DNA of 64,000 nt from Lasioglossum baleicum (taxonomy: Eukaryota > Arthropoda > Insecta > Hymenoptera > Halictidae). Location: the NCBI RefSeq assembly GCF_051020765.1, contig NC_134943.1, positions 4,092,001 through 4,156,000 on the forward strand. Direction: 5' to 3'. A program made the position numbers and the translations under genes. Under the pieces are notes generated by a model. That model made no database searches, was not told the DNA's origin, and was given only the letters and a program-made list of their open reading frames with translations. Below are positions 48,658 to 59,914 of this stretch, piece after piece (position 1 is the stretch's first letter; the number at the start of each line of letters is the position of its first letter).

Positions 48658-49102
48658 TAGGGTGTCTCAGCTGAAGGAGGTCACCTAAATATCTCCTTTA
48701 TTTTTAACGGCACAAAAAGAAATATTTATCGCATAATTTAAATGGTATCGAAGGAGGAATATCATAGAAGAACAGTTTCTTTTGTCCGGTTATTTTTTCA
48801 TAGTTTTTTCATGGTCATCGTTATTTTTTATCGGGAAAACTAATTTTTTTATTCCATCTTATTAATGGCTCAAGCATATTCAAATGTATTTTGTCAGCCG
48901 CTGAATGTAATAAAAAAAAACAAGTTTTCCCGATAAAAAATAACGATGACCTTGAAAAAACTATGAAAAATTACCGGACAAAAGAAACTGTTCTTCTACG
49001 ATATTCCTCCTTCGATATCATTTAAAATATGCCATAAATATTTTTTGTGCCACTAAAAATAAAGGAGATATTTAGGTGACCTCCTTCAGCTGAGACACCC
49101 TG
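48658..49102. mobile_element. Near-palindromic MITE, family B copy 2 (fuller)
   Basis: The left end TAGGGTGTCTCAGCTGAAGG (first base mutated) pairs with the right end CCTTCAGCTGAGACACCCTG, with TA at 48656-48657 and 49103-49104. Inner blocks pair throughout, for example GAAGAACAGTTTCTTTTGTC with GACAAAAGAAACTGTTCTTC and GGTCATCGTTATTTTTTATC with its inverse. The non-pairing centre is about 90 bases (ATGGCTCAAGCATATTCAAA region). It shares arms and centre with 33913-34273. No coding capacity. Confidence 0.95.
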
Positions 49103-49104
49103 TA

Positions 49105-51256
49105 TAGAGCAGGCACCTAGCTGCAGTGCTAGATTCAATTTTTACTGACTTGTACAATAAATCGTGCAGTATATGGATCGATTGGAATTCACGTGACACA
49201 TGAACTTGTATAATTCATCGGTTCGGATAAACGACGATTTATCTTCGATTAAACAGGCAAACATGTTCAGGATTATGTCGTGTTCGGTCTCGTTTTAATC
49301 AGAAAGATGTCACAAATATGTTGGTAGCCGTGTCATAATAATTAATTAAAAACAGCATAATTTTATCATTTTTGAAAGAGGTAAACGTTCTGTGACTTCT
49401 CGCCTCTTTTTTTCGAGACCACCCAGTACACAGATTCGAACAAATCAACCACGGCCCGCACAGTATATGTATAATAAATATCGGGAAGTAAAGAAAAAAG
49501 GAATTCCGGTAACGTAAACGCGAAGGGTACGGCCGGCTACTTTTGCGCGAGGCAGTCCCGGAGATCTTAAACTTCTTGAAATAACTGCAGGCCTGGTTAA
49601 TGCGCCGCTATGTTTTTCCGTGCCGGTAAGAAAACAAAGGGAAGGAGATTGCGACAACCGGCGTGGAACAGCTTATTCGTGCCCGTTAACTTTCCTCGAT
49701 ACTATAGCGCGACATAGACAAACTGTCGCAACTTCCGCGAAATTGTCGAGTTCGAGCGCCCTATCATCCTTCAAAGTTTGCCGCGCGAAATCGCTGCCGC
49801 CTGTACACACGTGTGGGTCCCGTCGCGCGGCTCCTTTCCGCGCTTTTCCTATCGGCGTTATGTCATCGCGCTGGCAAAACCAGCAAGTTCAACGACACTA
49901 TTGTGCATCGGCTGGCAATCTTTCAGAACCGTTCCGCGAAAGTCGAACGACGTCCCGATTAACACCGACGAACGGAGACGCGTTCACGCACGACAAATCC
50001 GTCATTGACTTGTCGTTCGACAATGGGTAAAAAGACTTATTTCCTAAATCTACCTTCCCCTTCTATGACCCTCTTCCCCCCACGCTTCCGTTACGGCCCG
50101 ATCACGTGATGCGCTCCGTCTCTGTCGTGCATGTGTCACAATATAGCAAATCCTCTATACTCGCGAGAGCCTCGGAGAGGTTCGTTTGCAAAGTTCGTAG
50201 CCGGACGTGGAGAAGGACAGCGCGTGTAAAGTGTAAAGAGAGACCCCGCGCGACCGAAGTGACTACGACTCTCCGCGTCTCTTTCGTTCGCATACGCTGT
50301 CCTTCCTTGCGACGGAAACTTTCATCGTCAATTAAACCACTAAATACAGTTGAAATTATATCGTGTTTGGTATTATTTTAATCAGAAAAATGCCACAAAT
50401 ATGAAGGACGCGTCTCTCCGCGTCGGATTAGTAGTGGTTCACTACTAATAACGTGCAGGGGATATTTTTGTTGCATTTATCGTGTACCACCCTTTTGCGA
50501 CTATAGAGGATTTATTATCATATTTAGTATCATGTGACTAATCCGGTACTGGCAGAGAAATAGCAACTTTTTCTCCTGTATTAATATTTTCAACTGTGGG
50601 CAGATTTTATTCGTGTTCATTTTATATGATTACATGAGTTTCACTTCATTACCTTTTCTGTATAATGCATAATCCCAGGATTTAAAACGCTTGACGTGCA
50701 ACATCAAATCCAAGTGACGCGTCGCAGAATTTTTCCCGCTACAGGAGTTTCTACCAGGTTAGTGATAAAATGACAAGAATAAACTGATGACAGTTCTGAA
50801 ATTTACAGGACATTTATATTTAAGAGAAAAAGTTGTAAGAATGTGATTTGTAAATAATTCTAAACGCATGTTAAAAATGTCCCAGACTTCGTCATGGGTC
50901 AATTATCATTATCAAAGTCAAAGTCGCACGATAAATTTGCACGTAAAGATATTAAATCTGTTGTCAAATAATGTATTGTATATGTGTTCCTTATTTTTCG
51001 GGTTTATTCTACAGCAGTTTCATCGACAGTTTAAGTTCCCTTCCATTTTTAGGTTCTACTATATACATCAAAGTTGCCTAGCGTAATCTACGGAGCTTAC
51101 AAGCCTTATTAGAAATTTTCCCCGTTCAGTCTTCATTATTTCTGCCACTCTGCGTCCATTAGATGTCGTGTTCCCTCCGTGTATCCTATACAAATGCAAT
51201 TGGTCAAGGGACGGGCCACGGTACGAGGCTTCTCTTTCATGGACAACACTGATTTA
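49105..51256. other. Unannotated stretch with a CpG-rich patch
   Basis: CpG-rich at about 49440-50330. The 136-codon frame at 49620-50030 (+) is not recognised. Two related segments lie at 49280-49320 and 50361-50402. A hairpin TTAGTAGTG-GTT-CACTACTAA lies at 50428-50448. Confidence 0.35.
50428..50448. other. Perfect 9-bp inverted repeat with 3-base loop
   Basis: TTAGTAGTG GTT CACTACTAA. No adjacent features explain it. Confidence 0.8.
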
Positions 51257-51345
51257 CAATAGAGTCTCGATTATCCGACTTAATAGGGGGACTAGTATGC
51301 GGATAACTGGATTTTCGGATAACAGAACACTTAGTCTTATATCGT
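51257..51345 (+). mobile_element. End of a pogo/Tigger-like element
   Basis: Following TA at 51255-51256, CAATAGAGTCTCGATTATCC and the downstream repeated GCGGATAACTG / TCGGATAACAG motifs resemble the subterminal organisation of pogo-like elements in insects. No matching inverted right end was found, so this is a partial copy or has decayed. The following frame (to 51551) is not recognised. Confidence 0.45.
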
Positions 51346-52468
51346 GCATATTGCATCAAAAAGGACACGGGGGTTTAGCGATCGTTATATTCTCACACGA
51401 AACAAAGGTTACCTCACTTTCTTTGAAGAAAAATCTAAATTTTTCGATATTTCTTAATGCATCTTCAAAAATTCTTCCTCATATTGAACCTCTTCAAGAA
51501 TACTGGCACACATATGTACGTTTAGTGTTTTCTAAATTAAAATTTTTCTAAGAAAAAAAATGTCAGAATCTCACAACTATGAAATAAAATCGTATAGCGT
51601 CGTATACAAGCATTGTCAATATTTTACACAAAACATTAAATAATTTTGTTCTTACTTGGAAAAAATCATCCCTGGAGATGTTAATTCGCTTAAGGGTTGA
51701 CATGGTTTGAAGAGGTATCGTTTCGGTGCATTGTAGAAATAGCACACTATGTAATTCTTCATTTTTAGCCACCCGTATACAATCTAGATTAGTATAATCA
51801 ATTAATGAGTCTCACACCGCTAATAATTGTTTCCTATCTGCTTGCTACAACTACACGGATCTATATCGGCAACATTAAAATGCCATGCCATCAATTATAC
51901 CGCTCGATTTATAATGAATCGCGTATAAACGTACGGTGTACGAGTAATTAATGTTCAAATGGTGGAGTATTCCAATTACATGAATTTGGATAAGACAGCT
52001 TTTACCGTATTTACTCTTCATAAAATTACTTTTAATACAAATGCTGAATTCAATTAACATTAGCTCGACGTTTCAGGTCCGCATTAAATACAGTAAAACA
52101 GAATCACAGTGTTAAAAACAGATTAAAACGGCACGGCTTTTTCACATTTAAAATAAGCTTAAATTATTTCGATTATGCGTATAAAAGTATTCGTGCACAG
52201 ATCTGCTCGTATCTGATTCGTAACACATCTAATTTCAAACTTAGAAATTTTTTCCTTAAGCAGACCTCTGCTTTAACACTGTTGAATAAAAATTTTATTA
52301 CAAAATCAATAAATATCAATTGTTTACCCTCGTTTACCCCTTGCCGTACCATTTTATTTACGACTCCAGAGACATTTGAATTTATCCCTAAAAATGTCAC
52401 AGAAGAGAAAAAAAAATTTATCGATAATTAAATGTTGATTACGACAGAATAAAATTAGATTTCATCTA
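51346..52468. other. AT-rich stretch, nothing recognised
   Basis: May include the interior of the element beginning at 51257. No supported gene. Confidence 0.35.
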
Positions 52469-52693
52469 TTGGACTGGAAAGAAAGTTCGTAGCGTTTTCA
52501 AATTAAGAATCGAAGATAAAATTAAGGTATTTATTCATATGTTTATTCAATAACACGAGAAGTTACCTCGAAAATGGCAACAAGTAATAGAACAGAATGG
52601 AAAATATGTTATTGAATAAATCTATGAATAAATATCTGAATTTCAGCTTTCAATTTTAAGTTACAAACACTACGAACTTTCGTTCCAACCTAA
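52469..52693 (+). mobile_element. Palindromic mariner derivative
   Basis: TA-flanked (52467-52468 and 52694-52695). The left end TTGGACTGGAAAGAAAGTTC and the inverse of the right end (TTAGGTTGGAACGAAAGTTC) are mariner-type terminal repeats. The inverted homology does not stop there. 52469-52554 and the inverse of 52608-52693 are both exactly 86 bases, align without gaps and are identical at about 68 positions. The spacer and start of the right arm (52563-52619) encode the end of a mariner transposase, L-P-R-K-W-Q-Q-V-I-E-Q-N-G-K-Y-V-I-E-stop. The left arm therefore carries an inverted copy of the V-I-E-stop codons and 3' untranslated region. The 5' half of the original element is absent. Confidence 0.92.
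52563..52619 (+). pseudogene. mariner transposase C-terminal codons
   Basis: Eighteen codons plus stop, reading LPRKWQQVIEQNGKYVIE. This matches the conserved mariner C-terminus (LPxxWxxVIxxNGxY). No other coding sequence of the transposase survives in the element, and the catalytic DD34D region is missing. Confidence 0.9.
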
Positions 52694-52695
52694 TA

Positions 52696-54942
52696 AAAAG
52701 ACTGGCACAACCCTCAAATTTGGCAAACTTCATTAAAAATCTCCATCACGAGTCTGACTCGTTATAATGGGGCAAGGGGTTAAAATAACACGTTGCAGAG
52801 AGGAAATGAGTGTTATTTTTCATTAGGTTGCTGTTGGCGCGTATCAGATAGAAGGTATCTCGTACAAATCGTCGCACGAGTAGCCGGTCGGCTCTCGATT
52901 TCCATAAGCCAGCAGTAATTCATCCGGCGGGTCCCTCTTCACAGGAATCTCGGCAAGCAAGTACATAAAATTTCCAAGCACGAGGCGTTAAAATCGGCGT
53001 CGTAGATAAATCACCGACGCATGGGGATGGACGCCGTTGCATAGGTGGCCGTTATTAGCTCTATGATGTGCCCGGGAGGAAACCGAGCAACTTCTCTGTA
53101 ATTGGAACGCAGGGACGGAGATAATTTCACTAGCAACGATCAAGTTTCTCGTCGGCGAAACTTCTTATCGGTGGCCATCGGATTTGTGCGACTTTTGCCA
53201 AAAGAAACCGCGCCGAAGACGCGCCCCGAATCCGCTCGGTTCCGCCGGAAACGTCGCCGAGCGGACCGGAGCTGAGCTGGGAGTTGCAGCTCGGGGCGTC
53301 GCGGTGCTTGCGCGAGTGCAACTAATGATAATTGCTACGTTCACGTGGCGATAGCTTTTATTTTGGGCAGGCCGTTGTCCGCGGTGGTGTCCTCGCAAAA
53401 ACAGGGAACGTTAGTCGCCTCCTCCTATACCCACCCTCCCAGACCATTGGCGCAACTTTCGCCGGACGAGCATTACGTGGCTATAATTCCTGGATACAAA
53501 TGCCCGTAACAAATGTACCGGTATACGGCAGCAGCACAGCCACCAACCGACCCCACGGGTTACACCCCGAAGGTTCCCAGTTTACGGTCCTTGTCTCCTT
53601 CAGAAAAACCTCGATCGATACTTTCGATAGTCCAGGGATGTTTGGTGACTGGCACGTTTTGTTCTTTTGCGCGGACGCTTTGTTACCGTTCAACCCCGAC
53701 CGGTTCAACGAAATGCCGCTGAAAATGCATGCAAGTTCCTGCCGGGCTCGTGCAATTAACCCGTTTCCCGGCGATTTCTTTCGGAGCTTTGACAATTGGG
53801 AGTTTTTGTCGGGTGGTATTTGCGTGCTTCTTTGATTTCATCTTGTGGATGGACGCCCGTGTCAGAAAATTCGAATTTTAATACAAACCTTGCCAGGAAT
53901 GACACTGGATAATCGGTGAAATTATAAAAAGGCGTTCATCGAAATTGTGGAATAAATTTCCGTATTCAAACATATATGAGAGTGAAAATCGTGGAATGTC
54001 TAAATCAATTGAGGGAGGAGCGAGAAGTAGTTATGCCACTCGTTTTGTCGAAATCCTAAAGCTGGGGCTTTGAACCTTTCCGCTTCGACACGCTGTGCAA
54101 GCTCCCACATTAAGGACGGTGGACACATATTTCTTACGAGCCGTTCTTTCGTCAATGAGTAAAACGTCATAGCGGGAAATTGGAAACGCTCGAGTTTGAA
54201 CTCCACGACACGGCCGTTTTCGTACGGTATTACGTACTGCACGAAATAGGAGAAACTTCGTGTCACGTCTTGAGGCTAAGTCTAATGCCTAGATTAAGTA
54301 CCTACGAAGTTGGCGTAAACTAATGGCTGCAACGAGCTGGACGGTTCTGTGCTTTATCAGCATCGCGAGAGACGTTCCGATACTCGTTCACAGTTTCTCT
54401 CTCCGTTTACCCCCTCCACCCCCTCCGAGATTTCTAAATAAGGATTAATATTTCGATGTAGATGGCTGGTGACATCCGCTGATTAAGCTTCCTTCACGAT
54501 TTTAGCTTGTCTGGAGGGAGGATTTAAACTTGCGATTACCAGTGAATTTGCTTTAGTACCTCGCACAGGGAGTGTTCTATTGATTACTACTCGTAGCAAT
54601 CAGGTATTCTTCTCTTTTAGAAATGAAATTTAGGACAGCTCAGGGAAAATTCAATGATCAGAAGCAGAATATTCTAAGATTTTTTTTAACGAAGTTACAG
54701 GTTTGTTCAAAGATTGATAATGCTTTGGTTGTCATTTAATTTTTCTTCAGTTTACAATTAAGACTTAGCTAACCATCAATAATGTGTTGAAATATATGCT
54801 ACTTCAGGAAATATTAAAATTGCTGAAAAATTGTTCACATATTCCAGAAATTTTAATTTGAGTTCTGTATAAATTTAAAGAGAATAATAATAATTTTTAA
54901 TGAAACACACACACTATTGCAGTTATTTGCCAACTTCAGTAC
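52696..54942. other. GC-rich patch then AT-rich stretch
   Basis: CpG-rich at about 52790-53840, where the 167-codon frame at 53332-53835 (+) and its antisense companions match nothing I recognise. The rest is AT-rich. Confidence 0.35.
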
Positions 54943-55287
54943 TCAGAAATCCAAAGCTTCATTATTGCCATTGTAATTTATTTGCGAATGCACCCTTCTT
55001 TCGTATTCTCCCATCGTGATACATCTTTCATTATGTTTTTCACTCCGCACTCTTTCATATTGTTCTTGTAGTTGTTCATTCCAGTCAGTTCGCGTCAAGT
55101 CCTCTGCTAATTCTCTCTTCTTGTCTTTGCGCATTGTATTTCTTTTGTGCCTGCTCCTTTCTGTCCGTCGTCTTCTGTTCCTTCGTTCTTCCATTTTGAT
55201 CTTATATATTTTCTTCTCTGTCCTTTTCCTCTCATATTTTACTGCTCGTCCCCAAGCTTCAATTTTTATTTTCTCTATTTTCGTTTC
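54943..55287 (-). pseudogene. Fragment of a LINE-type ORF2 C-terminal region
   Basis: Minus-strand frame of 114 codons, open from just after a stop at 55288-55290 to the stop at 54943. It contains KIEAWGRAVKYERK near its start and LQEQYERVRSEKHNER near residues 74-90. Highly charged Lys/Arg/Glu segments of this kind occur after the reverse transcriptase domain in non-LTR retrotransposon proteins of ants and bees, upstream of a Cys/His motif. That motif and the whole reverse transcriptase are absent here. Assignment is from memory of the family style, without an alignment. The overlapping + frame at 55016-55567, rich in Leu, Phe and Ser, is its antisense shadow. Confidence 0.5.
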
Positions 55288-55290
55288 TCA

Positions 55291-57969
55291 AAGCCATAGT
55301 TATGCGGCAATGTTGAAATCCGGTTCCAATTTCCACTTTATTGATTTTTATTGCTTTCTCTTTCTTATTTACTCTGTCTCCTACGCCATATTTCAAATGC
55401 ATATAATACGATGTTTTTCATTACTATGTTATTACATTTTTAATATGGTCTCGAACATCTTATATTTCTATGACAAACTTCCTTTTATTTCCACTTACAG
55501 ACGATATATTATAATAGAATCATGTCGCTTAAAATATTATTATTTTAACTACATGATTTGTAGCTGAGAATTTCTTAATAAATCTTTCGATGCCAATAAC
55601 AATTTTTAAAAAAATTATTCCTTTTGGAATCATTGCCTGAAATAATATTTTTAAGCTCCTTTTTACATTTCAGTAAAATAACAAAGATATTAAAATTCAC
55701 ATAACGTGTCGCAGAAGGGTACTAGAACAACGAGCAATAGAAACGCACATGCAAGAATCATGTAACAATTTTTAAGATGTATAAGATAAGTATGACTATT
55801 TTAGAAATTCCTAGTGACAGAGTCAATAAAGAAAGTTGCCATCATCGAAATGAAAGTTTACGACTCTCACAGGATGCTTGATGAGTACGGTACTATGATC
55901 GACAAATCTCTTGTAAATTTATCATACTGCAGCGCGGAGGTCTCTATCGGTCGAAGTAGAACCAGGGTGGAATTTTTTTAAAGCTGGCTGGCTTAGTTGA
56001 AATTTTAATCGCAGCTTCTTTGATTGTTCACCAGCTTCGATCGTAATACTCTCTGCATCGAAGCACGTCGCGCGCACGTGGACCGGCAGTCTTCCGGGCA
56101 TCAAATAGTCACCGAGCCAGCAATATTTAAAGGGGCGACGTCTCAGGTGTAACGTCAGTCAGAATAATCCACGAGCCAGAGCCACTGGATGAAAGGTGAG
56201 AGACGCTCCTGTCGAAATTTACCTGGCGAACATGGTATCTAGAAAATTTCCTCAACAATAAATCGTGGAAAAACCGTGCCGGAAACTTAACGGAGATGCA
56301 AACTGAAACGCTAGCTGAAGCTGTACATCGAAGGAGTTCAGCACTCGAGAAAGTACATACACTGTTCAAAATATAATATTACTCTGCCAGCCGGCAGAAA
56401 ATTTCAAATAATGTTCTTCCTGGGCAGGAAATATTAAAACGTGAACATTGTTCAGGGAAAAGTGTTTTGCAACAATGATTCAAAGAAGATATTGTATTTT
56501 TTCATATGTATACTGTTTCGAGTGAATCAACTATTTTTTAAAAAGCTTTCTGTAAAAATGAGAAACGATGGATTTTATTTGAAATGATTTGCAGTTATAT
56601 TTTATTCAATGATTTTTATAGGAAATTGTTGACGGAAAAATTGATAAAAGTACAGCAAACATTTGGAAATGGCGTCTGCGGTTCCGCAAATATGTTCGTC
56701 AGTTTTTATCCACATAAAAAAACGCAAAACACTCCCTTTACAGTAGGCGAATAAAACAAGAATCTGTCGCAGCCAATTCCGAACATTCCGATTTTTCGAA
56801 ACGTGATAGTCATGTAAACCGAAAAACACGATTACGGATCTATAAATCGCGCGCTTTTTCTTTCAAACGAAACTACGACAGATGTCAAAAAATCCTATAT
56901 ATTAAAAGTATTAAATAAAAAAAAATTGACATTCATTTCTTTTTTTCAGTGCAATTTTTTCAGATTCGTTCTTACAGTCGCGAAACGATTAATAATATAA
57001 TTATGACTTACCTACTACATGTGTCACAACGGCTGGGGCGCTTAATTTTTACTGTACAACGCGTTTTAAAAGCGTCTCCCGCTCTCTACCAACAGTATGC
57101 AAAAGACGCGTTTAACAATGAGTTAAAATATCTAAACATTCAGATACTTTTTATAAATTACTTGCAAAACATGATTTACAAATTAACATTAGGCCAGACT
57201 TATGGTTGTACTATATATTTGTTTTTACGGAATGATCACAATTAAAATATCGACAATCATTCGAGAAATTTACATACTTTTTGGATCCACGTGAGATCCA
57301 TGTAGCAGTATGTTTCTTGATAGTCTCACGGAGGAAACAATCTTATCCGAGGTGGGCTTAGGTGCCTTAGCTTGCCACGTTTTTAATCGTTTGTCGTGTA
57401 TCGCTTTAATCGTGATGCGTCAATGGCACAATCGGTTTTCGGTTACACACACACCACAAAAAAATAAAAATAGAATCGTATATACACGACGGTGTACGGA
57501 AAACTCACTGATACGTGATGTTGTGTTGCGCCGTAAGTTTCGGGCGTTTTCACAAGCGTCCCGGTAAATTGAAAGGCTCGTTTGTCTTCGTTATTCGCAA
57601 ACGAGTCGCTTAGTTTATTAGGGTTCGCGCGCACAGTAAATTTCGGGAAACGTATAGACGGCACGCATCAGTTGGCGGAAAATTCGACGATCTCGCAACT
57701 GCGTGTCGGTGACAGGGCAAAGAGACGACAGGTTTTGTGCATGAAACGAGCGGTTCATATAAATAATTGATGCGGCAACGTCATCCAATTAATCGAGGTG
57801 TACATTCGTTGTATAACGCGTCGCTAAACCGAAACAACTGATTTATTCGACGGAGTGTTATTTCCATCGTGAAAGTTAATGAGCGAGTGACGGACCCGTC
57901 GACACCGATCAAAACGAACTATCGAAGAAGTCCAGTAACTTCCTTAAAAAAATCATTATCCATTAACAG
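55291..57969. other. Mainly AT-rich stretch
   Basis: No recognised gene. Short GC-richer parts near 55920-56340 and 57340-57740. Confidence 0.35.
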
Positions 57970-58308
57970 ATGGCGGCAATGTTCCTTTCAGTCATAGAAT
58001 CAAAACCAAATTTACAAATAATCGATCATTAGTCCCTGGTCATACGCATATGAAATACGATGTAGACCATGCTATTATAGAACGAGATAAAAAAATGTGG
58101 TGATAAGATCGACCATCCAAGAGATTGGTATCAGTTGGTCAGAAACGCCAAACGTTGCAATCCATTTGATGTTGTACCCATGACACAAGAAGATTTTAAA
58201 AAATTTGACTCGCTGTTAAAAGAACATGTATTCAACCACAGATATCTCAATAACTATTTGTTTGCGGCATGTGGCACCTTTCAAACTTTTTCTCTTCTCG
58301 ATGAGTAG
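57970..58308 (+). pseudogene. Fragment of an arthropod transposon-type protein, frameshifted
   Basis: Three frame segments join to one protein-like stretch. The first begins at the ATG at 57970 and reads MAAMFLSVIESKPNLQIIDH before a stop. The second, from about 58035, reads PGHTHMKYDVDHAIIERDKK. The third, after a one-base slip in an A run near 58090, reads DKIDHPRDWYQLVRNAKR and FDVVPMTQEDFKKFDSLLK, ending at a TAG at 58306-58308. PGHTxMxxDxDHxxIE followed by HPxDWxxLV is a motif set I know from many uncharacterised, repeat-derived proteins of arthropods (possibly the DUF7869 group, from memory). At least two lesions make it a relic. Confidence 0.6.
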
Positions 58309-58436
58309 AAGGTATTGATGTAAAAACAAATGGCAGAAGTTTAGTACAGTGACAACGCTTGTGGTAGTGGGTGATAAGCGCGTATGGTGAGGAGTGAGGA
58401 CAATGTAATACGAAACCGACGCCAAACAAACTTTAA

Positions 58437-58683
58437 CCTTTAACTACCCGCGCTGGTGTAAAAAGTACACCAATTTTCTTGTCCCAATACGATAATATAT
58501 ACACTGTCCAGAGCACGAGAGAAAACTAGCGGGAGGGGAACGGGGCAAGAGCGACGCAAAGGCAATCTGAATGGTCAGGCTTCTTCCCCGTTCCCTGCCC
58601 GCTAGTTTTCTCTCGTGCTCCGCACAGTACTCAGTCACACAGTGATACATGTGGTGTACTTCAGGGTGCCGGTAGTTAAATGG
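58437..58683. mobile_element. piggyBac-like foldback MITE with TTAA target sites
   Basis: TTAA lies directly outside both ends (58433-58436 and 58684-58687), the target duplication typical of piggyBac. The left end CCTTTAACTACCCGCGCTGG pairs with the inverse of the right end, CCATTTAACTACCGGCACCC. A strong inner inverted repeat follows, GAGCACGAGAGAAAACTAGC pairing with GCTAGTTTTCTCTCGTGCTC, continuing through GGGGAACGGGG. The 247-bp element has no coding capacity. Confidence 0.88.
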
Positions 58684-58687
58684 TTAA

Positions 58688-59681
58688 CAAGAATTTTCTT
58701 CGTTATAAACAATTTTGCGGCAAGTATTCTTTACAAATGTCCACCGATGCAGAGGTGTAGATTCACGACGGATGACCATTACTTTTTATACACCCTGTAC
58801 ATTCTTAATTCTGGATAACTAACCTTTTGGAAAGCAACGACAGAAACATTTAAATCTCACGATGTGCATTTACACCACCGCTTAAATTCGTCACAGGTTT
58901 CAATTACTAAATTCGATACCAAATGTGACTTTTTAATTTCATTTGTCCCGTTTCTTTGTATTTTCATTGTCGATTAAAAAAGTTCAACTACATTCGTGTT
59001 TTTCATTGATTTCTTACTTTTTAGTACCCTGTTTTTTTTATGTTGTAAAATATTTTTATTCTCAATGAAATTAATTCTATGACGTTCCTGTTTTTTATTA
59101 TTAGATTGCGGATGTATGACAAAAATTAATAGATCAAATACACAGCTGAAAAGGCATTAGAAGAATGTAACGATATTGTTACATTATTTTCGATTTTTTA
59201 AGAGATGATTGGAATATTGAAGATAATGAAATTATAGACCGATGTCACAGTGACAATTTTAATCAAGCTGTAGAGATATAACAATTGGGTGAACATAATA
59301 CACGATTTTAAAGTATTTCACGTTGGAATAAATGCTGAAATAGACACCTTTCATTCATAATTGTTCAAACATGAAATGCGTTCGACCTCAGATAAGTAGG
59401 GTTTCAAAATTCTATAATTAGCGATTGCTCACAGAGCACTTCGTAATTTATATTAATGTTATTCATATTCATATGATATATTATTGTATAGAATAATGAA
59501 TGAACGGTGCACTTGGACACACGATTGTGCATACGAAAATAAATCGAAACCGAGAAGTTTCATATCCGAGTAAATTAAATTTTAGCAATTGTCGAACACA
59601 CGTGCTCTTGGCTATTGCGTACCACTTCTATATAGAACGGAATGCAGTCGGCGGTACCTTATCATCCGTTTACAACTAATC
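58688..59681. other. AT-rich stretch, nothing recognised
   Basis: A lone CACCCTGTA at 58791-58799 resembles a transposon right end, but I found no left partner. Confidence 0.35.
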
Positions 59682-59790
59682 TTAACACGTTCACTGTCTC
59701 GTGCATCATACATGATGCACGAGTGTTCGTTCCTGCCACGTCCCGTGCATCATACGTGATGCACTATCTTCGTTACGCTGCATACACGCA
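59682..59790 (+). other. Paired short palindromes after a TTAA, possible piggyBac-like end
   Basis: TTAA (59682-59685) is followed by CACGTTCACTG and two copies of GTGCATCA-TACR-TGATGCAC (about 59702-59721 and 59746-59765). Each copy is an 8-bp inverted repeat with a 4-base loop. Paired subterminal palindromes next to TTAA suggest a transposon end, but no second end was found. Confidence 0.4.
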
Positions 59791-59914
59791 TACGTTCGTT
59801 GAATTCATAATCTTCATTGCCCGAAGAAAACCGCCCGAATTTGGAACCCTTCCGAAGTTCATAGGAATTTGCCATCGTCAATTCGTCGGCAGCTTATATT
59901 ATAATCAACTTATA

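Noticed and set aside
53332..53835. Plus-strand open frame of 167 codons
   Set aside because: GC-rich patch with open frames on both strands. No recognisable domain.
55016..55567. Plus-strand frame of 183 codons, hydrophobic, like a membrane protein
   Set aside because: Its first part is the antisense of the LINE-like frame at 54943-55287, which explains the Leu, Phe and Ser richness. The rest is AT-rich low-complexity sequence.
58791..58799. Lone CACCCTGTA as a right transposon end
   Set aside because: No matching left end upstream. Nine bases are not enough.
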